This document shows positions 23,913-32,555 of a DNA stretch of 52,204 nucleotides, piece after piece (position 1 is the first letter of the stretch; each line of letters starts with the position of its first letter). A program made the translations under genes and the position numbers. The notes beneath the pieces are model-generated. The model saw only the letters and a program-made list of their open reading frames with translations, did no database searches and was not told the DNA's origin. Source of the DNA: Candidatus Equimonas faecalis (GTDB lineage: Bacteria; Bacteroidota; Bacteroidia; Bacteroidales; Bacteroidaceae). The stretch is taken from positions 1 through 52,204 of the forward strand of contig JAGHRT010000025.1 of the NCBI GenBank assembly GCA_018066245.1. The letters run 5' to 3'.

Positions 23913-24917
23913 ATGGAATACACGCACAATGATTATAAAAAAGGTCAGCCGCGCTGGTGCCCCGGATGCGGCGACCACTTCTTCCTCAACTCCCTCCATA
24001 AAGCCTTGGCCGAGATGGGGGTGGCTCCCCACAATATAGCCGTAATCAGCGGTATAGGCTGCTCAAGCCGCTTGCCCCACTATATGGCCACCTACGGTAT
24101 GAACACCATTCACGGGCGTGCCGCAGCCATAGCCACAGGCGTAAAGCTGGCCAATCCCGACCTTACGGTGTGGCAAATCAGCGGCGACGGCGACGGCCTT
24201 GCCATAGGCGGCAACCACTTCATTCACGTGAACCGCCGCAACGTAAACCTCAACATGGTCATCCTCAACAACCGCATCTACGGCTTGACGAAGGGCCAGT
24301 ACAGCCCCACCTCGCCGCGCGGCTTCGTGTCCAAGTCCAGCCCTTACGGCACGGTGGAGGAGCCCTTCCGTCCCGCCGAACTCTGCCTGGGGTCGCGCGG
24401 CCAGTTCTTCGCCCGCACCGTGGCCACCGACGTGCCCCATACCGTCGAGGTGTTGAAAGCCGCACAGGCTCACAAGGGAACAAGCGTAACGGAGGTTCTC
24501 CAAAACTGCGTCATCTTCAACGGTAGCGCCTACGATGCCGTGCTCCAGAAGGAAGGCCGCGAAAAGAACGCCATCTACGTGCGCCACGGCGAGAAGCTCG
24601 TGTTTGGGCCAAACCGCGAGTATGGCCTCGTGCAGCAGGGCTTCGGCCTCCGTATTGTGGAAATCGGCAAGAACGGCTACACGCTGGACGACGTACTGGT
24701 ACACGATGCCCATTGCGAAGACGGCACCCTTCAGCTTAAACTGGCACTCATGGGCAACGGCGACGGCTTCCCCGTGGCTCTCGGCGTGATTCGCGACGTG
24801 CAGATGCCCACCTACGACGAGGCCGTGGCCGATCAGATTGAGGAGGTGAAGGCCAAGAAGCCCTACCATAATTTTCAGGAACTGTTGGAAACCAACGACA
24901 TTTGGGAAGTGAAATAA
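23913..24917 (+). CDS. korB: 2-oxoglutarate:ferredoxin oxidoreductase, beta subunit
   Basis: The 334-residue protein is the thiamine diphosphate-binding subunit. WCPGCGDHFFLNSL and ISGIGCSSRLPHYM mark the cofactor region, TIHGRAAAIATGVKLANPDL follows, and GDGDGLAIGGNH with ILNNRIYGLTKGQ forms the ThDP/Mg motif. It pairs with KorA 29 bases upstream. Related 2-oxoacid specificities (such as 2-oxoisovalerate) cannot be ruled out from sequence, but the gene arrangement and the downstream CoA-transferase fit 2-oxoglutarate. Confidence 0.92.
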   Translation: MEYTHNDYKKGQPRWCPGCGDHFFLNSLHKALAEMGVAPHNIAVISGIGCSSRLPHYMATYGMNTIHGRAAAIATGVKLANPDLTVWQISGDGDGLAIGGNHFIHVNRRNVNLNMVILNNRIYGLTKGQYSPTSPRGFVSKSSPYGTVEEPFRPAELCLGSRGQFFARTVATDVPHTVEVLKAAQAHKGTSVTEVLQNCVIFNGSAYDAVLQKEGREKNAIYVRHGEKLVFGPNREYGLVQQGFGLRIVEIGKNGYTLDDVLVHDAHCEDGTLQLKLALMGNGDGFPVALGVIRDVQMPTYDEAVADQIEEVKAKKPYHNFQELLETNDIWEVK

Positions 24918-24931
24918 AAAAGAAGAACAAT

Positions 24932-26437
24932 ATGTACACACGACTTACTGCCGCGCAGGCCGCGGCCATGATTGACAATGATGCCAATGTCGCTTTCAGC
25001 GGCTTCACGCCCAACGGCATCCCCAAGGACATCATCCGCGAAGTACGCAAACGAGCCGAAATTCTCCACGCCCAGGGCGAGCCGTACAAGATAGGCATCA
25101 TCACGGGTGCCTCCGGCTGCCAGAGCCTTGAGGGCGATATGGCTGTGGCGCAAGCCATCAAGTTTCGCGGACCATTCTCCACCAACAAGGACTTTCGCAT
25201 CCACACCAACCTTGGCGAGATTGACTACGAGGACATGCACCTCGGGCATGTGGCCGAGCGCCTTCGCCGTGGCTATTACGGCGAAATAGATTGGGCCATT
25301 CTGGAGTGTAGCGAAATAGAGGAAGGTCCCGACGAATGTCGAGCCTATCTTACCACGGCGGGCGGCATCGTGCCTACCATCGTGCGGCTGGCCAAGCGCA
25401 TATTCATAGAGCTCAATACGTTCCATTCGCCCAATTCCAAGCACCTGCACGACGTGTATGAGTGTAAGGAGTATCCTCATCGCGAACCCATACCCCTCCT
25501 TAGCGTGGGTGGGCGCATAGGCGTGAACTATGTGAGCATAGACCCACGGAAGATTGTGGCCGTGGTGGAGACCCATACGCCCGAAGAGGCACGCGGCTTC
25601 AAAGACCCCGACGAAGCCCTCTGCACGATTGGCCAAAACGTGGTGGACTTCTTTATCAGCGACATGAAAGCCGGCCACATTCCCTCCTGCATGTTTCCCA
25701 TACAGAGCGGCGTGGGCACTACGGGCAACGCCGTGATGAAGGCCATCGGGCAATGTGAGGGGCACCTCCCGCCACTGGAGGTCTATTCGGAAGTGGTGCA
25801 GGATGCCGTGGTGGAACTCATCGCCCAAGGAAAAATAAGCCAAGCCTCCTGTGCAGCCATGACGTGTACGAATGAATGTATTCAGGACGTGTACGCCAAC
25901 ATGGACTTCTATCGTCACCATCTCGTCCTGCGCCCCAGCGAACTCGCCAACGCCCCCGAACTCATTCGCCGCTTCGGCGTGATAGCCATGAATACGGCTC
26001 TGGAGTGCGACCTCTACGGCCACGAAAATTCCAGCCATGTGTGCGGTTCCGCCTTGATGAACGGCATCGGCGGCTCCTGCGACTACGAGCGCAACGGCTC
26101 CATTTCCATCTTCTACACGCCCTCCGTGGCAAAGGGCGGCAAAATTTCCGCCATCGTGCCCATGTGCTGCCATGTCGATAGCACCGAGCACGACGTGGAC
26201 CTCGTCATTACGGAGCAGGGCATTGCCGACTTGCGCGGCAAGGGCCCCCTGCGGCGTGCCGAGGAAATCATCAACAACTGCGCACACCCCGACTACCGTC
26301 CCCTGCTCCGCGAATACTTGCGGCTGGCTCCCATGGGCCATGAGCCCCAGCACATGCGCATCGCCCTCGCCTTCCACGACACCTATCTGAACAAGGGCGA
26401 CATGCGCCTGACGGACTTCGGTGAATACTTGAAGTAG
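24932..26437 (+). CDS. Acetyl-CoA hydrolase/transferase family, probable succinyl-CoA:acetate CoA-transferase
   Basis: The 501-residue protein matches the AarC/ScpC-type CoA-transferases along its length. Matching segments include SGFTPNGIPKDI near the N-terminus, ITGASGCQSLEGD, IPIQSGVGTTGNAVMKAIG-type sequence (here FPIQSGVGTTGNAV), a SEVVQD stretch, MNGIGGSCDYERN, KGGKISAIVPM and EQGIADLRG, ending CAHPDYRP. These enzymes swap CoA between succinyl-CoA and acetate (or split acetyl-CoA). I chose the ATG at 24,932, 15 bases after the korB stop; an upstream GTG start would overlap korB. Co-transcription with korAB suggests it uses the succinyl-CoA they make. Confidence 0.88.
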   Translation: MYTRLTAAQAAAMIDNDANVAFSGFTPNGIPKDIIREVRKRAEILHAQGEPYKIGIITGASGCQSLEGDMAVAQAIKFRGPFSTNKDFRIHTNLGEIDYEDMHLGHVAERLRRGYYGEIDWAILECSEIEEGPDECRAYLTTAGGIVPTIVRLAKRIFIELNTFHSPNSKHLHDVYECKEYPHREPIPLLSVGGRIGVNYVSIDPRKIVAVVETHTPEEARGFKDPDEALCTIGQNVVDFFISDMKAGHIPSCMFPIQSGVGTTGNAVMKAIGQCEGHLPPLEVYSEVVQDAVVELIAQGKISQASCAAMTCTNECIQDVYANMDFYRHHLVLRPSELANAPELIRRFGVIAMNTALECDLYGHENSSHVCGSALMNGIGGSCDYERNGSISIFYTPSVAKGGKISAIVPMCCHVDSTEHDVDLVITEQGIADLRGKGPLRRAEEIINNCAHPDYRPLLREYLRLAPMGHEPQHMRIALAFHDTYLNKGDMRLTDFGEYLK

Positions 26438-26515
26438 GGCTGCGCCTGTATGCATAGCGAAGAATAATGCCGCTAAAAGGCCAACGTTGCGGCTTCCTTA
26501 GTGAGCCGTCAAACA

Positions 26516-26600
26516 AGTCCGCCGATAGTTTTTTCTGTCGGCGGACTTTTTTTTCCTATCGGTGGACTTTTTTTCCCTATCGGTGGGCTTTTTTTTCTGC
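26516..26600 (+). terminator. korAB operon terminator with three successive 3' arms
   Basis: AGTCCGCCGA (26,516-26,525) pairs perfectly with TCGGCGGACT (26,538-26,547), followed by eight T. Two more copies of the right arm follow, CTATCGGTGGACT near 26,556 and CTATCGGTGGGCT near 26,578, each also followed by a run of T. Each could pair with the same left arm extended to 26,528. Confidence 0.85.
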
Positions 26601-26760
26601 CAGTAGGAGGACGGGATGTCCTCCATAGGGCGGCACTTCTTGCTCCTCCGTGTGTTCGCTCCGGCATAAGGTTAAGGGTTGTTTATGTAAGTCAAGGTTG
26701 GCAATTCCGTGCAAAAATCCGTTCTTTCCTCCCTTTGCACACAAAAAACAGCAAGAAAAG

Positions 26761-26792
26761 TTTGGCTGTGTGAAAAATTAGCTGTACTTTTG
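26761..26792 (+). promoter_or_regulatory. Promoter of the tRNA cluster
   Basis: TTTG (26,761-26,764), 20 bases, TACTTTTG (26,785-26,792): a full Bacteroidota promoter about 50 bases before the first tRNA. Confidence 0.85.
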
Positions 26793-26843
26793 CACTCGCA
26801 ATTCAGCGGAATTGCCGATGCAGAACATTTCTGCGGGGTAAAG

Positions 26844-26916
26844 GCGGAAATAGCTCAGTTGGTAGAGCACAACCTTGCCAAGGTTGGGGTCGCGAGTTCG
26901 AGTCTCGTTTTCCGCT
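26844..26916 (+). tRNA. tRNA-Gly (GCC)
   Basis: The 73-base cloverleaf has acceptor GCGGAAA paired with TTTCCGC, a D arm AGCTCAGTTGGTAGAGC, anticodon loop CTTGCCAAG with anticodon GCC, and T arm GAGTTCGAGTCTC. CCA is not encoded. An identical copy is at 27,321-27,393 and a broken one at 27,215. Confidence 0.95.
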
Positions 26917-26963
26917 CACATATTGAAATACACAAGAGATAGTGCGAAAGTTCTCTCAAACAG

Positions 26964-27045
26964 GCCCAAGTGGCGGAATTGGTAGACGCGCACGTTTCAG
27001 GTGCGTGTGCCGCGAGGCGTGCAGGTTCGAGTCCTGTTTTGGGCA
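26964..27045 (+). tRNA. tRNA-Leu (CAG)
   Basis: A class II tRNA with acceptor GCCCAAG paired with TTTGGGC (one G-T), the D-arm segment GGCGGAATTGGTAGAC typical of tRNA-Leu, anticodon loop TTCAGGT (CAG), a short variable arm (GTGCCGCGAGGCG) and T arm CAGGTTCGAGTCCTG. CCA is not encoded in full. Confidence 0.93.
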
Positions 27046-27095
27046 CCTTATTCGGAAGAACTTTCAACTGCTCTTGTAAACCCAAAAGTAATACT

Positions 27096-27179
27096 GGAGA
27101 GGTGGCGGAATCGGTAGACGCGCTACTTTGAGGGGGTAGTGTCACTTACGACGTGGGAGTTCGAGTCTCCTCCTCTTCA
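27096..27179 (+). tRNA. tRNA-Leu (GAG)
   Basis: Acceptor GGAGAGG pairs with CCTCTTC (one G-T). The D arm GGCGGAATCGGTAGAC, anticodon loop TTGAGGG (GAG), a variable arm and T arm GGAGTTCGAGTCTCC complete a class II tRNA-Leu. Confidence 0.93.
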
Positions 27180-27214
27180 CTTACTTGCGGAACACCACGG
27201 TGGACCGCAAATCA

Positions 27215-27290
27215 GCGGAAATAGCTCAGTTGGTGGAGCACAACCTTGCCCAAAGATTAAAACGGGGGCAACCCCAACCTTGGCAAGGGC
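27215..27290 (+). pseudogene. Broken tRNA-Gly copy with inverted anticodon segment
   Basis: 27,215-27,250 repeats the 5' half of tRNA-Gly (GCC) with one change (TGGTGGAGC). It breaks at the anticodon. After about 20 unrelated bases, 27,272-27,288 is the inverse complement of the tRNA's anticodon 3' arm and adjoining sequence (CCCCAACCTTGGCAAGG). There is no T arm or 3' acceptor strand, so it cannot make a tRNA. Confidence 0.8.
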
Positions 27291-27320
27291 TCTGACAGAC
27301 AAAGTATTGACGCACAACCA

Positions 27321-27393
27321 GCGGAAATAGCTCAGTTGGTAGAGCACAACCTTGCCAAGGTTGGGGTCGCGAGTTCGAGTCTCGTTTTCCGCT
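27321..27393 (+). tRNA. tRNA-Gly (GCC), second copy
   Basis: Identical over its 73 bases to the first tRNA-Gly copy at 26,844, including acceptor GCGGAAA, anticodon GCC and T arm. It ends the tRNA cluster. Confidence 0.95.
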
Positions 27394-27462
27394 CACAAAG
27401 AGCTTCAAACCGCAAGGGTTGAGGCTCCTTTTCATTTGTTGCAACTTATTATTTTTATCAAC

Positions 27463-28002
27463 ATGAATCTTTACGTAAGGTATTTTAACGAGGAAACGCT
27501 ATGCCACAACATGGAGGAAACGCAGGATTTCCTGGAAAGTCTTGGAGACTTTGAAGTGACCCCCAAGATGTTGAACGACATCGTAGATTACGTCAATGGC
27601 GATATGCCCTATCCCAGACACTATAAAGTGAATGGCCGTAACTATTTCATTCTGATACGAACACCGCTCGACAGCCTGGCCGAATTTCACGCCAACAGCA
27701 AGGAAGTGCGCCCCGTGGTGCAGACGCAGAAAGAGGTGTCCAAGTATGACGAAGAGCAGGAAGGCTGGTATCAATGTACCAAACTGTTCAAGCGTGTGCT
27801 ACCCCATACGGAAGACAATCCCCGCTGCGTAATTGTGGACTCCACGATTGAAATCTTGGTGTACGGTTCCACGCCTCGCGATTGCCATGAGAAAATCATC
27901 AGCTATCTGCGCAGCCGTGAGGACATAGACCCTCGCAGCCAGTATCCCGCCCTGAAAGAGGCAACCTTTGCTTATGAATACAAAGGAAAACAGCTCAACT
28001 GA
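27463..28002 (+). CDS. Unknown cytoplasmic protein next to tRNA genes
   Basis: The frame extends upstream into the tRNA, so I chose the ATG at 27,463 (MNLYVRYFNEETLC), giving 179 residues. The protein is acidic, without signal or membrane segment, with an N-terminal helical half and a C-terminal region containing RCVIVDSTIEILVYGSTPRDC. It resembles small hypothetical proteins that are common in Bacteroidales; no function is known to me. It is 31 bases before trxB and probably cotranscribed with it. Confidence 0.75.
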   Translation: MNLYVRYFNEETLCHNMEETQDFLESLGDFEVTPKMLNDIVDYVNGDMPYPRHYKVNGRNYFILIRTPLDSLAEFHANSKEVRPVVQTQKEVSKYDEEQEGWYQCTKLFKRVLPHTEDNPRCVIVDSTIEILVYGSTPRDCHEKIISYLRSREDIDPRSQYPALKEATFAYEYKGKQLN

Positions 28003-28033
28003 TAACAACAAGTAAACACACATATTTATTATT

Positions 28034-28966
28034 ATGGACAATACTGTAAAGATACTCATTCTCGGTTCCGGTCCTGCCGGCTATACGGCTGCCATCTATG
28101 CAGGACGCGCAGGCATGAATCCCGTGGTCTATGAAGGCTTGCAGCCCGGAGGCCAACTGACCACGACCACCGAGATAGAAAACTTCCCCGGCTATCCCGA
28201 AGGCGTGGATGCCAATGAGATGATGGAGCAGTTCCGCCAGCAGGCCGAGCGCTTCGGCACGGAGGTGCGCAGTGCCATCTGCACGAAGGCTGACCTCTCT
28301 CAGCGTCCGTTCCGCCTGACTTTCGACGACGGTACGGAAGTATTGGCCGAAACACTCATCATTGCCACCGGAGCAAGCGCCAAATACTTGGGTTTGAGCG
28401 ATGAAGAAAAGTATCGCGGCCAGGGCGTGAGTGCCTGTGCCACTTGCGACGGCTTCTTCTATCGTAAGAAGACCGTGGCCGTGGTAGGTGGTGGCGACAC
28501 GGCCTGTGAGGAGGCCTCCTATTTGGCCGGCCTTGCTTCAAAGGTCTATATGATTGTACGCCGCGACCAGTTGCGAGCTTCCGAGGTCATGCAGCAACGC
28601 GTGAAGGAGAACGAAAAAATAGAAATCCTGTGGAACACGCAGACGCTTGGCCTCTTTGGCGAGGACGGCGTAGAAGGTGCCCATCTTGTGCGCAACCTCG
28701 GCACGGATAAGGAGGAAAAGTTCGACATCCAGATTGACGGCTTCTTCCTGGCGATAGGCCATCGCCCCAACAGCCTGCTGTTTAAGGACTATCTCAACCT
28801 TGACGAAACGGGCTATATCATGACGGAGGGGCAGACACCTTGCACCAACGTGCCAGGCGTGTTTGCTGCAGGCGACGTGGCAGACCCGCTCTATCGTCAG
28901 GCCATCACGGCGGCTGCAAGCGGTTGCAAGGCCGCCATAGAGGCTAAGAAGTTCTTGGAACAATAA
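28034..28966 (+). CDS. trxB: Thioredoxin-disulfide reductase
   Basis: The 310-residue flavoprotein reduces thioredoxin with NADPH. The FAD loop is GSGPAGYTAAIYAG near residue 10. The redox-active pair is in SACATCDGFF, the NADPH-binding loop is GGGDTACEEA, and the C-terminal FAD motif is GVFAAGDVAD. The length is typical of low-molecular-weight TrxB (about 310-320). It sits in the cytoplasm and supports ribonucleotide reductase and protein thiol repair. Confidence 0.97.
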   Translation: MDNTVKILILGSGPAGYTAAIYAGRAGMNPVVYEGLQPGGQLTTTTEIENFPGYPEGVDANEMMEQFRQQAERFGTEVRSAICTKADLSQRPFRLTFDDGTEVLAETLIIATGASAKYLGLSDEEKYRGQGVSACATCDGFFYRKKTVAVVGGGDTACEEASYLAGLASKVYMIVRRDQLRASEVMQQRVKENEKIEILWNTQTLGLFGEDGVEGAHLVRNLGTDKEEKFDIQIDGFFLAIGHRPNSLLFKDYLNLDETGYIMTEGQTPCTNVPGVFAAGDVADPLYRQAITAAASGCKAAIEAKKFLEQ

Positions 28967-28994
28967 ACGGCTAACGCCCCAGCTGCATTCTTCT

Positions 28995-30290
28995 ATGAAA
29001 AGAGCAATCCTTTCCCTCCTACTCCTTTTCCCCCTTGTGGCCATCGCCAGGTACTATCCTTCTGCCGAGGTACAGAAGAGTCGTGATGACTTCGCCTCCG
29101 ACCGCTTCGGCATCTTCCTGCATTGGGGCCTGTACAGCACCTTTGCGCAGGGCGAGTGGTTCATGCAGAACGAGGACATCGACCGAAACGAATATGCCAA
29201 GGCCGCCCAAGCCTTCTATCCCCACAACTTCAATGCGCGGGCATGGGTGAAGGCCATCAAGGCCGCAGGTGCTAAATACATCACTTTTACCAGCCGCCAT
29301 CACGAAGGCTTTTCCATGTGGGCCACACGGCAGAGTGACTACAACATCATGAACACGCCTTACGGAAAGGATATAGTCAAGCAGCTGGCCGAAGCCTGCC
29401 AGAAAGAAGGCATAGCCCTCCACCTCTACTACAGCCACATTGACTGGACGCGCGAGGACTACCCCATGGGACGAACCGGCTTGAAAACTGGCAAGAATCC
29501 CAAGAAGGCCGATTGGAAAAGCTACTACAGCTTCATGAACGCCCAGATCAGGGAACTCCTTACAAACTATGGCCCCATTCGCTGCATCTGGTTTGACGGC
29601 TGGTGGGATCACGATTCCGATCCCGCCCCTTTCAACTGGCAGTTGGAAGAGCAGTATGCTCTCATCCATTCTTTACAGCCAGGTTGTTTGGTGGCTAACA
29701 ACCACCACCAGCCACCTTTTGAAGGCGAGGATATTCAGATTTTTGAACGCGACGTGCCTGGCGAGAACAGTGCAGAGTGGAACACCTCTACCATTAGCCG
29801 CCTTCCTCTGGAAACCTGCCAGACCATGAACGGCGTGTGGGGTTACAAAGTCAAAGATCAGAACTACAAAACAGCCGAAGAACTTATTCGCCTTCTTGTG
29901 CGTACAAGCGGAAAAGGTGCCAACCTACTCCTTAATATAGGGCCTCAGCCCGACGGTTCGCTCCCGCACGCGGCTTTGGCCCGACTACAGGACATGGGTA
30001 AATGGTTGGGACGTTACGGCCAGACCATTTATGCTACGCAGGCCGGCCCTGTGCAGAGTGGGGCTGATTACGCCACCACCCGTAAAGGCAAGACTCTCTG
30101 GCTCCATGTGCTGAACGCCGACCTCGACAAGGTGCAGTTCAGCCTCGCAGGCGAAAAGGTAGCTAAAGTTACCGCATTTGGCAGCAAGAAGACCTTGAAA
30201 GGTTGGAAGCAGGATGGCGACCAGTTCCAGTTCCGCTTCGCCACCGATCGAAGCCTACCTGACAATATCTATGAGATTACTCTGCGTTAG
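28995..30290 (+). CDS. Exported alpha-L-fucosidase (GH29)
   Basis: The 431-residue protein starts with a signal peptide (MKRAILSLLLLFPLVAIA). GH29 motifs follow: FGIFLHWGLYST, YITFTSRHHEGFSMW, LYYSHIDW and RCIWFDGWWDHD, in which the first Asp is the expected catalytic nucleophile; GANLLLNIGPQPDG comes near the C-terminal end of the barrel. It releases L-fucose from glycans such as mucin or plant material in the periplasm or at the surface. Its stop overlaps the next gene by 20 bases, suggesting cotranscription with the Plug-like gene, although the functions differ. Confidence 0.93.
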   Translation: MKRAILSLLLLFPLVAIARYYPSAEVQKSRDDFASDRFGIFLHWGLYSTFAQGEWFMQNEDIDRNEYAKAAQAFYPHNFNARAWVKAIKAAGAKYITFTSRHHEGFSMWATRQSDYNIMNTPYGKDIVKQLAEACQKEGIALHLYYSHIDWTREDYPMGRTGLKTGKNPKKADWKSYYSFMNAQIRELLTNYGPIRCIWFDGWWDHDSDPAPFNWQLEEQYALIHSLQPGCLVANNHHQPPFEGEDIQIFERDVPGENSAEWNTSTISRLPLETCQTMNGVWGYKVKDQNYKTAEELIRLLVRTSGKGANLLLNIGPQPDGSLPHAALARLQDMGKWLGRYGQTIYATQAGPVQSGADYATTRKGKTLWLHVLNADLDKVQFSLAGEKVAKVTAFGSKKTLKGWKQDGDQFQFRFATDRSLPDNIYEITLR

Positions 30291-31512
30291 TTTTTTGGCT
30301 CTCATTCCGTTTGGGACGTGGGCACAAAAGACGTTGAGCCGGCATCCCGACATCAAAACCGTGCAGGTGCTTCTGAACGGTGAGGCCGGACGCTTCCCCG
30401 TCATGCAGATGGGGAGCGATGATTGTGTGGAAGTGTCGTTTGACCATCTTACCCATGAGTATGAGCGCTTTGAGTACCGCCTCGTACATTGCGACCGCGA
30501 CTGGCAACCTGATGGTATGCCCCTTGGCGACTATGCCGACTATACACAGGAAAGCATACCTATTGCTGACTACGCCTATAGTTTCAACACTACGCAACTC
30601 TATACTCACTACACTTTCAACCTGCCGTCAGATAACCTTCGTCCGCTGGTTTCCGGTAATTACCGCATCGACATAGCCCGAGACGGCGACTACGAAGAGG
30701 GGTTGATGGCTACGGCCTGCTTCATGATGGCCGAAAACGCGGCCAAGGTTTCTCTCAATGTAACTGACAATACCGAAGTCGATTGGAAGCAAACCCACCA
30801 GCAGGTGCAACTGGACGTAGATTACAGCCCCTTACAGCCTACGCCCTTCAATCCCAAAGAAGAAATAACGACCATTGTCCTCCAAAACCAACGATGGGAC
30901 AATGCCCGCCGGGCCATCCTGCCCGAGCAAACGGCTGGCAATCACATGCTGTGGACACACAGCCGAGAGCTTGTGTTTAAAGCCGGCAACGAATATCGCC
31001 GCTTTGAAAACACTACCACGCACCATGCTGCCATGGGGATGGAATCCCTCCGGTGGTACGACCCCTACTATCATGCCCAGCTCCGCTTGGCTGAACCCCG
31101 CCGTCACTACGTCTATGACCACGACCAGAACGGTCTTAGTCTTGTTCGCACCATCGACGGCTACGATTCCGATACAGAGGCCGACTATATGTATGTTCAT
31201 TTTGAACTTCAGATGCCTCCCCTCCCCGAGGGGCAACACGTCTATGTACAGAGCCACTGGAGCGGCGACAGCCTCACTCCTGCTAACGAACTTTATTACA
31301 ATGCCTCACGCGGCATCTATGAGCGGGCCATACTCTTGAAGCAGGGCTACTACGACTTCCAATACCTTGTAACTGACTCTCCATCCCATCCAGGCCGTAC
31401 CGCTCCCGTGGAAGGAGACTTTTTCCAGACGGAAAACCAGTATTCCGTCCTTGTCTATTACCGCAACCCCTTTGATCGTTTTGACCGATTAATCGGAGCA
31501 GGAGGTATATAA
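30271..31512 (+). CDS. DUF5103 protein, type IX secretion Plug-like
   Basis: The ATG at 30,271 starts a signal peptide (MRLLCVSFLALIPFGTWAQ), whereas a longer frame has no such start. The 413-residue protein has the DUF5103 features DDCVEVSFDHLTHEYERFEY (near residue 57), YRLVHCDRDWQPDGM, SGNYRIDIARDGDYE and a C-terminal domain with YPLLVYYR-like sequence (here YSVLVYYRNPFDRFDRL). In Flavobacterium the Plug protein seals the periplasmic side of the SprA translocon of the type IX system. Presence of a type IX tail at the window end fits this. No other T9SS genes are near. Confidence 0.85.
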   Translation: MRLLCVSFLALIPFGTWAQKTLSRHPDIKTVQVLLNGEAGRFPVMQMGSDDCVEVSFDHLTHEYERFEYRLVHCDRDWQPDGMPLGDYADYTQESIPIADYAYSFNTTQLYTHYTFNLPSDNLRPLVSGNYRIDIARDGDYEEGLMATACFMMAENAAKVSLNVTDNTEVDWKQTHQQVQLDVDYSPLQPTPFNPKEEITTIVLQNQRWDNARRAILPEQTAGNHMLWTHSRELVFKAGNEYRRFENTTTHHAAMGMESLRWYDPYYHAQLRLAEPRRHYVYDHDQNGLSLVRTIDGYDSDTEADYMYVHFELQMPPLPEGQHVYVQSHWSGDSLTPANELYYNASRGIYERAILLKQGYYDFQYLVTDSPSHPGRTAPVEGDFFQTENQYSVLVYYRNPFDRFDRLIGAGGI

Positions 31513-31606
31513 AACTCCTGCACGAAGTGATGGCACTCCGTGCTTGTTGTGAGTAACAATACTAATCGGACTTGTTCTCCACAGTGAAGCTAAAAGAAGG
31601 AAGGCC

Positions 31607-32476
31607 TTAGCGTCTTGCATTCAGCATAGCTTTGAGACGTTGGCGCAAGGCGTTTAGCGTGGCAGGTGGTGTGTCATCCCAAGTAGCGGCTATGCTGTTA
31701 ATTTGCGACAAAGCGATGCGTTCCTGAATGGAAAGAGCCTGTGCGTCGTAGATGGCGCGAGAAGGAGAGAGTTGGAAATAATAGACACATACGCTATCAG
31801 CTGGCTGCCGGCGATCAGAGGCAAAGCAGCCTATGCCCGTCTCCTCGTCAATCGCATACATATAGTCGTTAGCCGTAGAGTTGAAGGGCAGGCCAATTTC
31901 CTCGGGTTGGTAAAAAGGCTGATGGCAACTGGCACGTTGTGTCATGTATATGTCGAGATCGCCACCTTCTCCCTGCTGTGCGAAATAGAGGGTAAGGCCG
32001 TCAGGCATCATGAAGGGAGTATCTTGCAGGAGACTGTCGCTGACGGAGGAGGGGAGAAATGTTTCGGGATCTGTCCATTGGCCTTGAATGAGGATGCTAT
32101 GGGTGAGGACGGTGTGGGTGCTGTCGGTTGTGGTGCTTTGGAAGCGTTCATCGCCGAGGCTGACCGTGTGGGCAATGCGCCGCTTGGCATCCCACGCCAG
32201 CGTACCAGAACTCGGGGACAGGGGAATGGCCTGAAGGAGTGCGGCTTTACTGATAACAAGCGAGTCGAAAATAAGAACCTTCTCCATACCGAGAAGCCGT
32301 TGTTCTTCTTCAGGGCTGAGTTGTGGCTGGGCAGGTTTTTCGGTTTGCATGGCTGCCTTGCGTTTTGTGGCCTTGCGACTACTCTGGGCGGATGCTGTGG
32401 TTGCTATAAGCAATGCAATCAGGAGGAAGCTAATCCTCTCTAAGGGATGGCGGTTGGAGAATAAGTTAAAGGGCAT
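31607..32476 (-). CDS. Exported PD40/beta-propeller-like protein
   Basis: I chose the Met at 32,476 (MPFNLFSN), which is followed by a membrane/signal segment (ISFLLIALLIATTASAQ); the frame begins slightly earlier at 32,509. The 289 residues contain WD40-like PD40 segments (TPFMMPDGLTLYFAQQGEGGDLDIYM and GIGCFASDRR, residues in the middle of the chain), as in TolB-like and OmpA-associated proteins. The N-terminal part after the signal is basic (RKATKRKAAM). The role is unknown; it is probably periplasmic. It is the last gene of the minus-strand run. Confidence 0.7.
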   Translation of the reverse strand: MPFNLFSNRHPLERISFLLIALLIATTASAQSSRKATKRKAAMQTEKPAQPQLSPEEEQRLLGMEKVLIFDSLVISKAALLQAIPLSPSSGTLAWDAKRRIAHTVSLGDERFQSTTTDSTHTVLTHSILIQGQWTDPETFLPSSVSDSLLQDTPFMMPDGLTLYFAQQGEGGDLDIYMTQRASCHQPFYQPEEIGLPFNSTANDYMYAIDEETGIGCFASDRRQPADSVCVYYFQLSPSRAIYDAQALSIQERIALSQINSIAATWDDTPPATLNALRQRLKAMLNARR

Positions 32477-32555
32477 AGAAAGAATAGGGTGAAGAATGAG
32501 CAATGACAAGTGAAGAGTGGTGGGCTTCTCACATGTATTTATATGTTAATTTCAA

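Larger units (their letters stand above)
26438..26843. other. Intergenic region between the korAB operon and the tRNA cluster
   Basis: No gene is seen in these 406 bases. They hold the multi-arm terminator at 26,516-26,600 and the tRNA promoter at 26,761-26,792. Confidence 0.6.

Noticed and set aside
24875-26455. 526-codon open frame on the minus strand opposite the CoA-transferase gene
   Set aside because: It mirrors the real gene codon by codon and has no recognisable domain.
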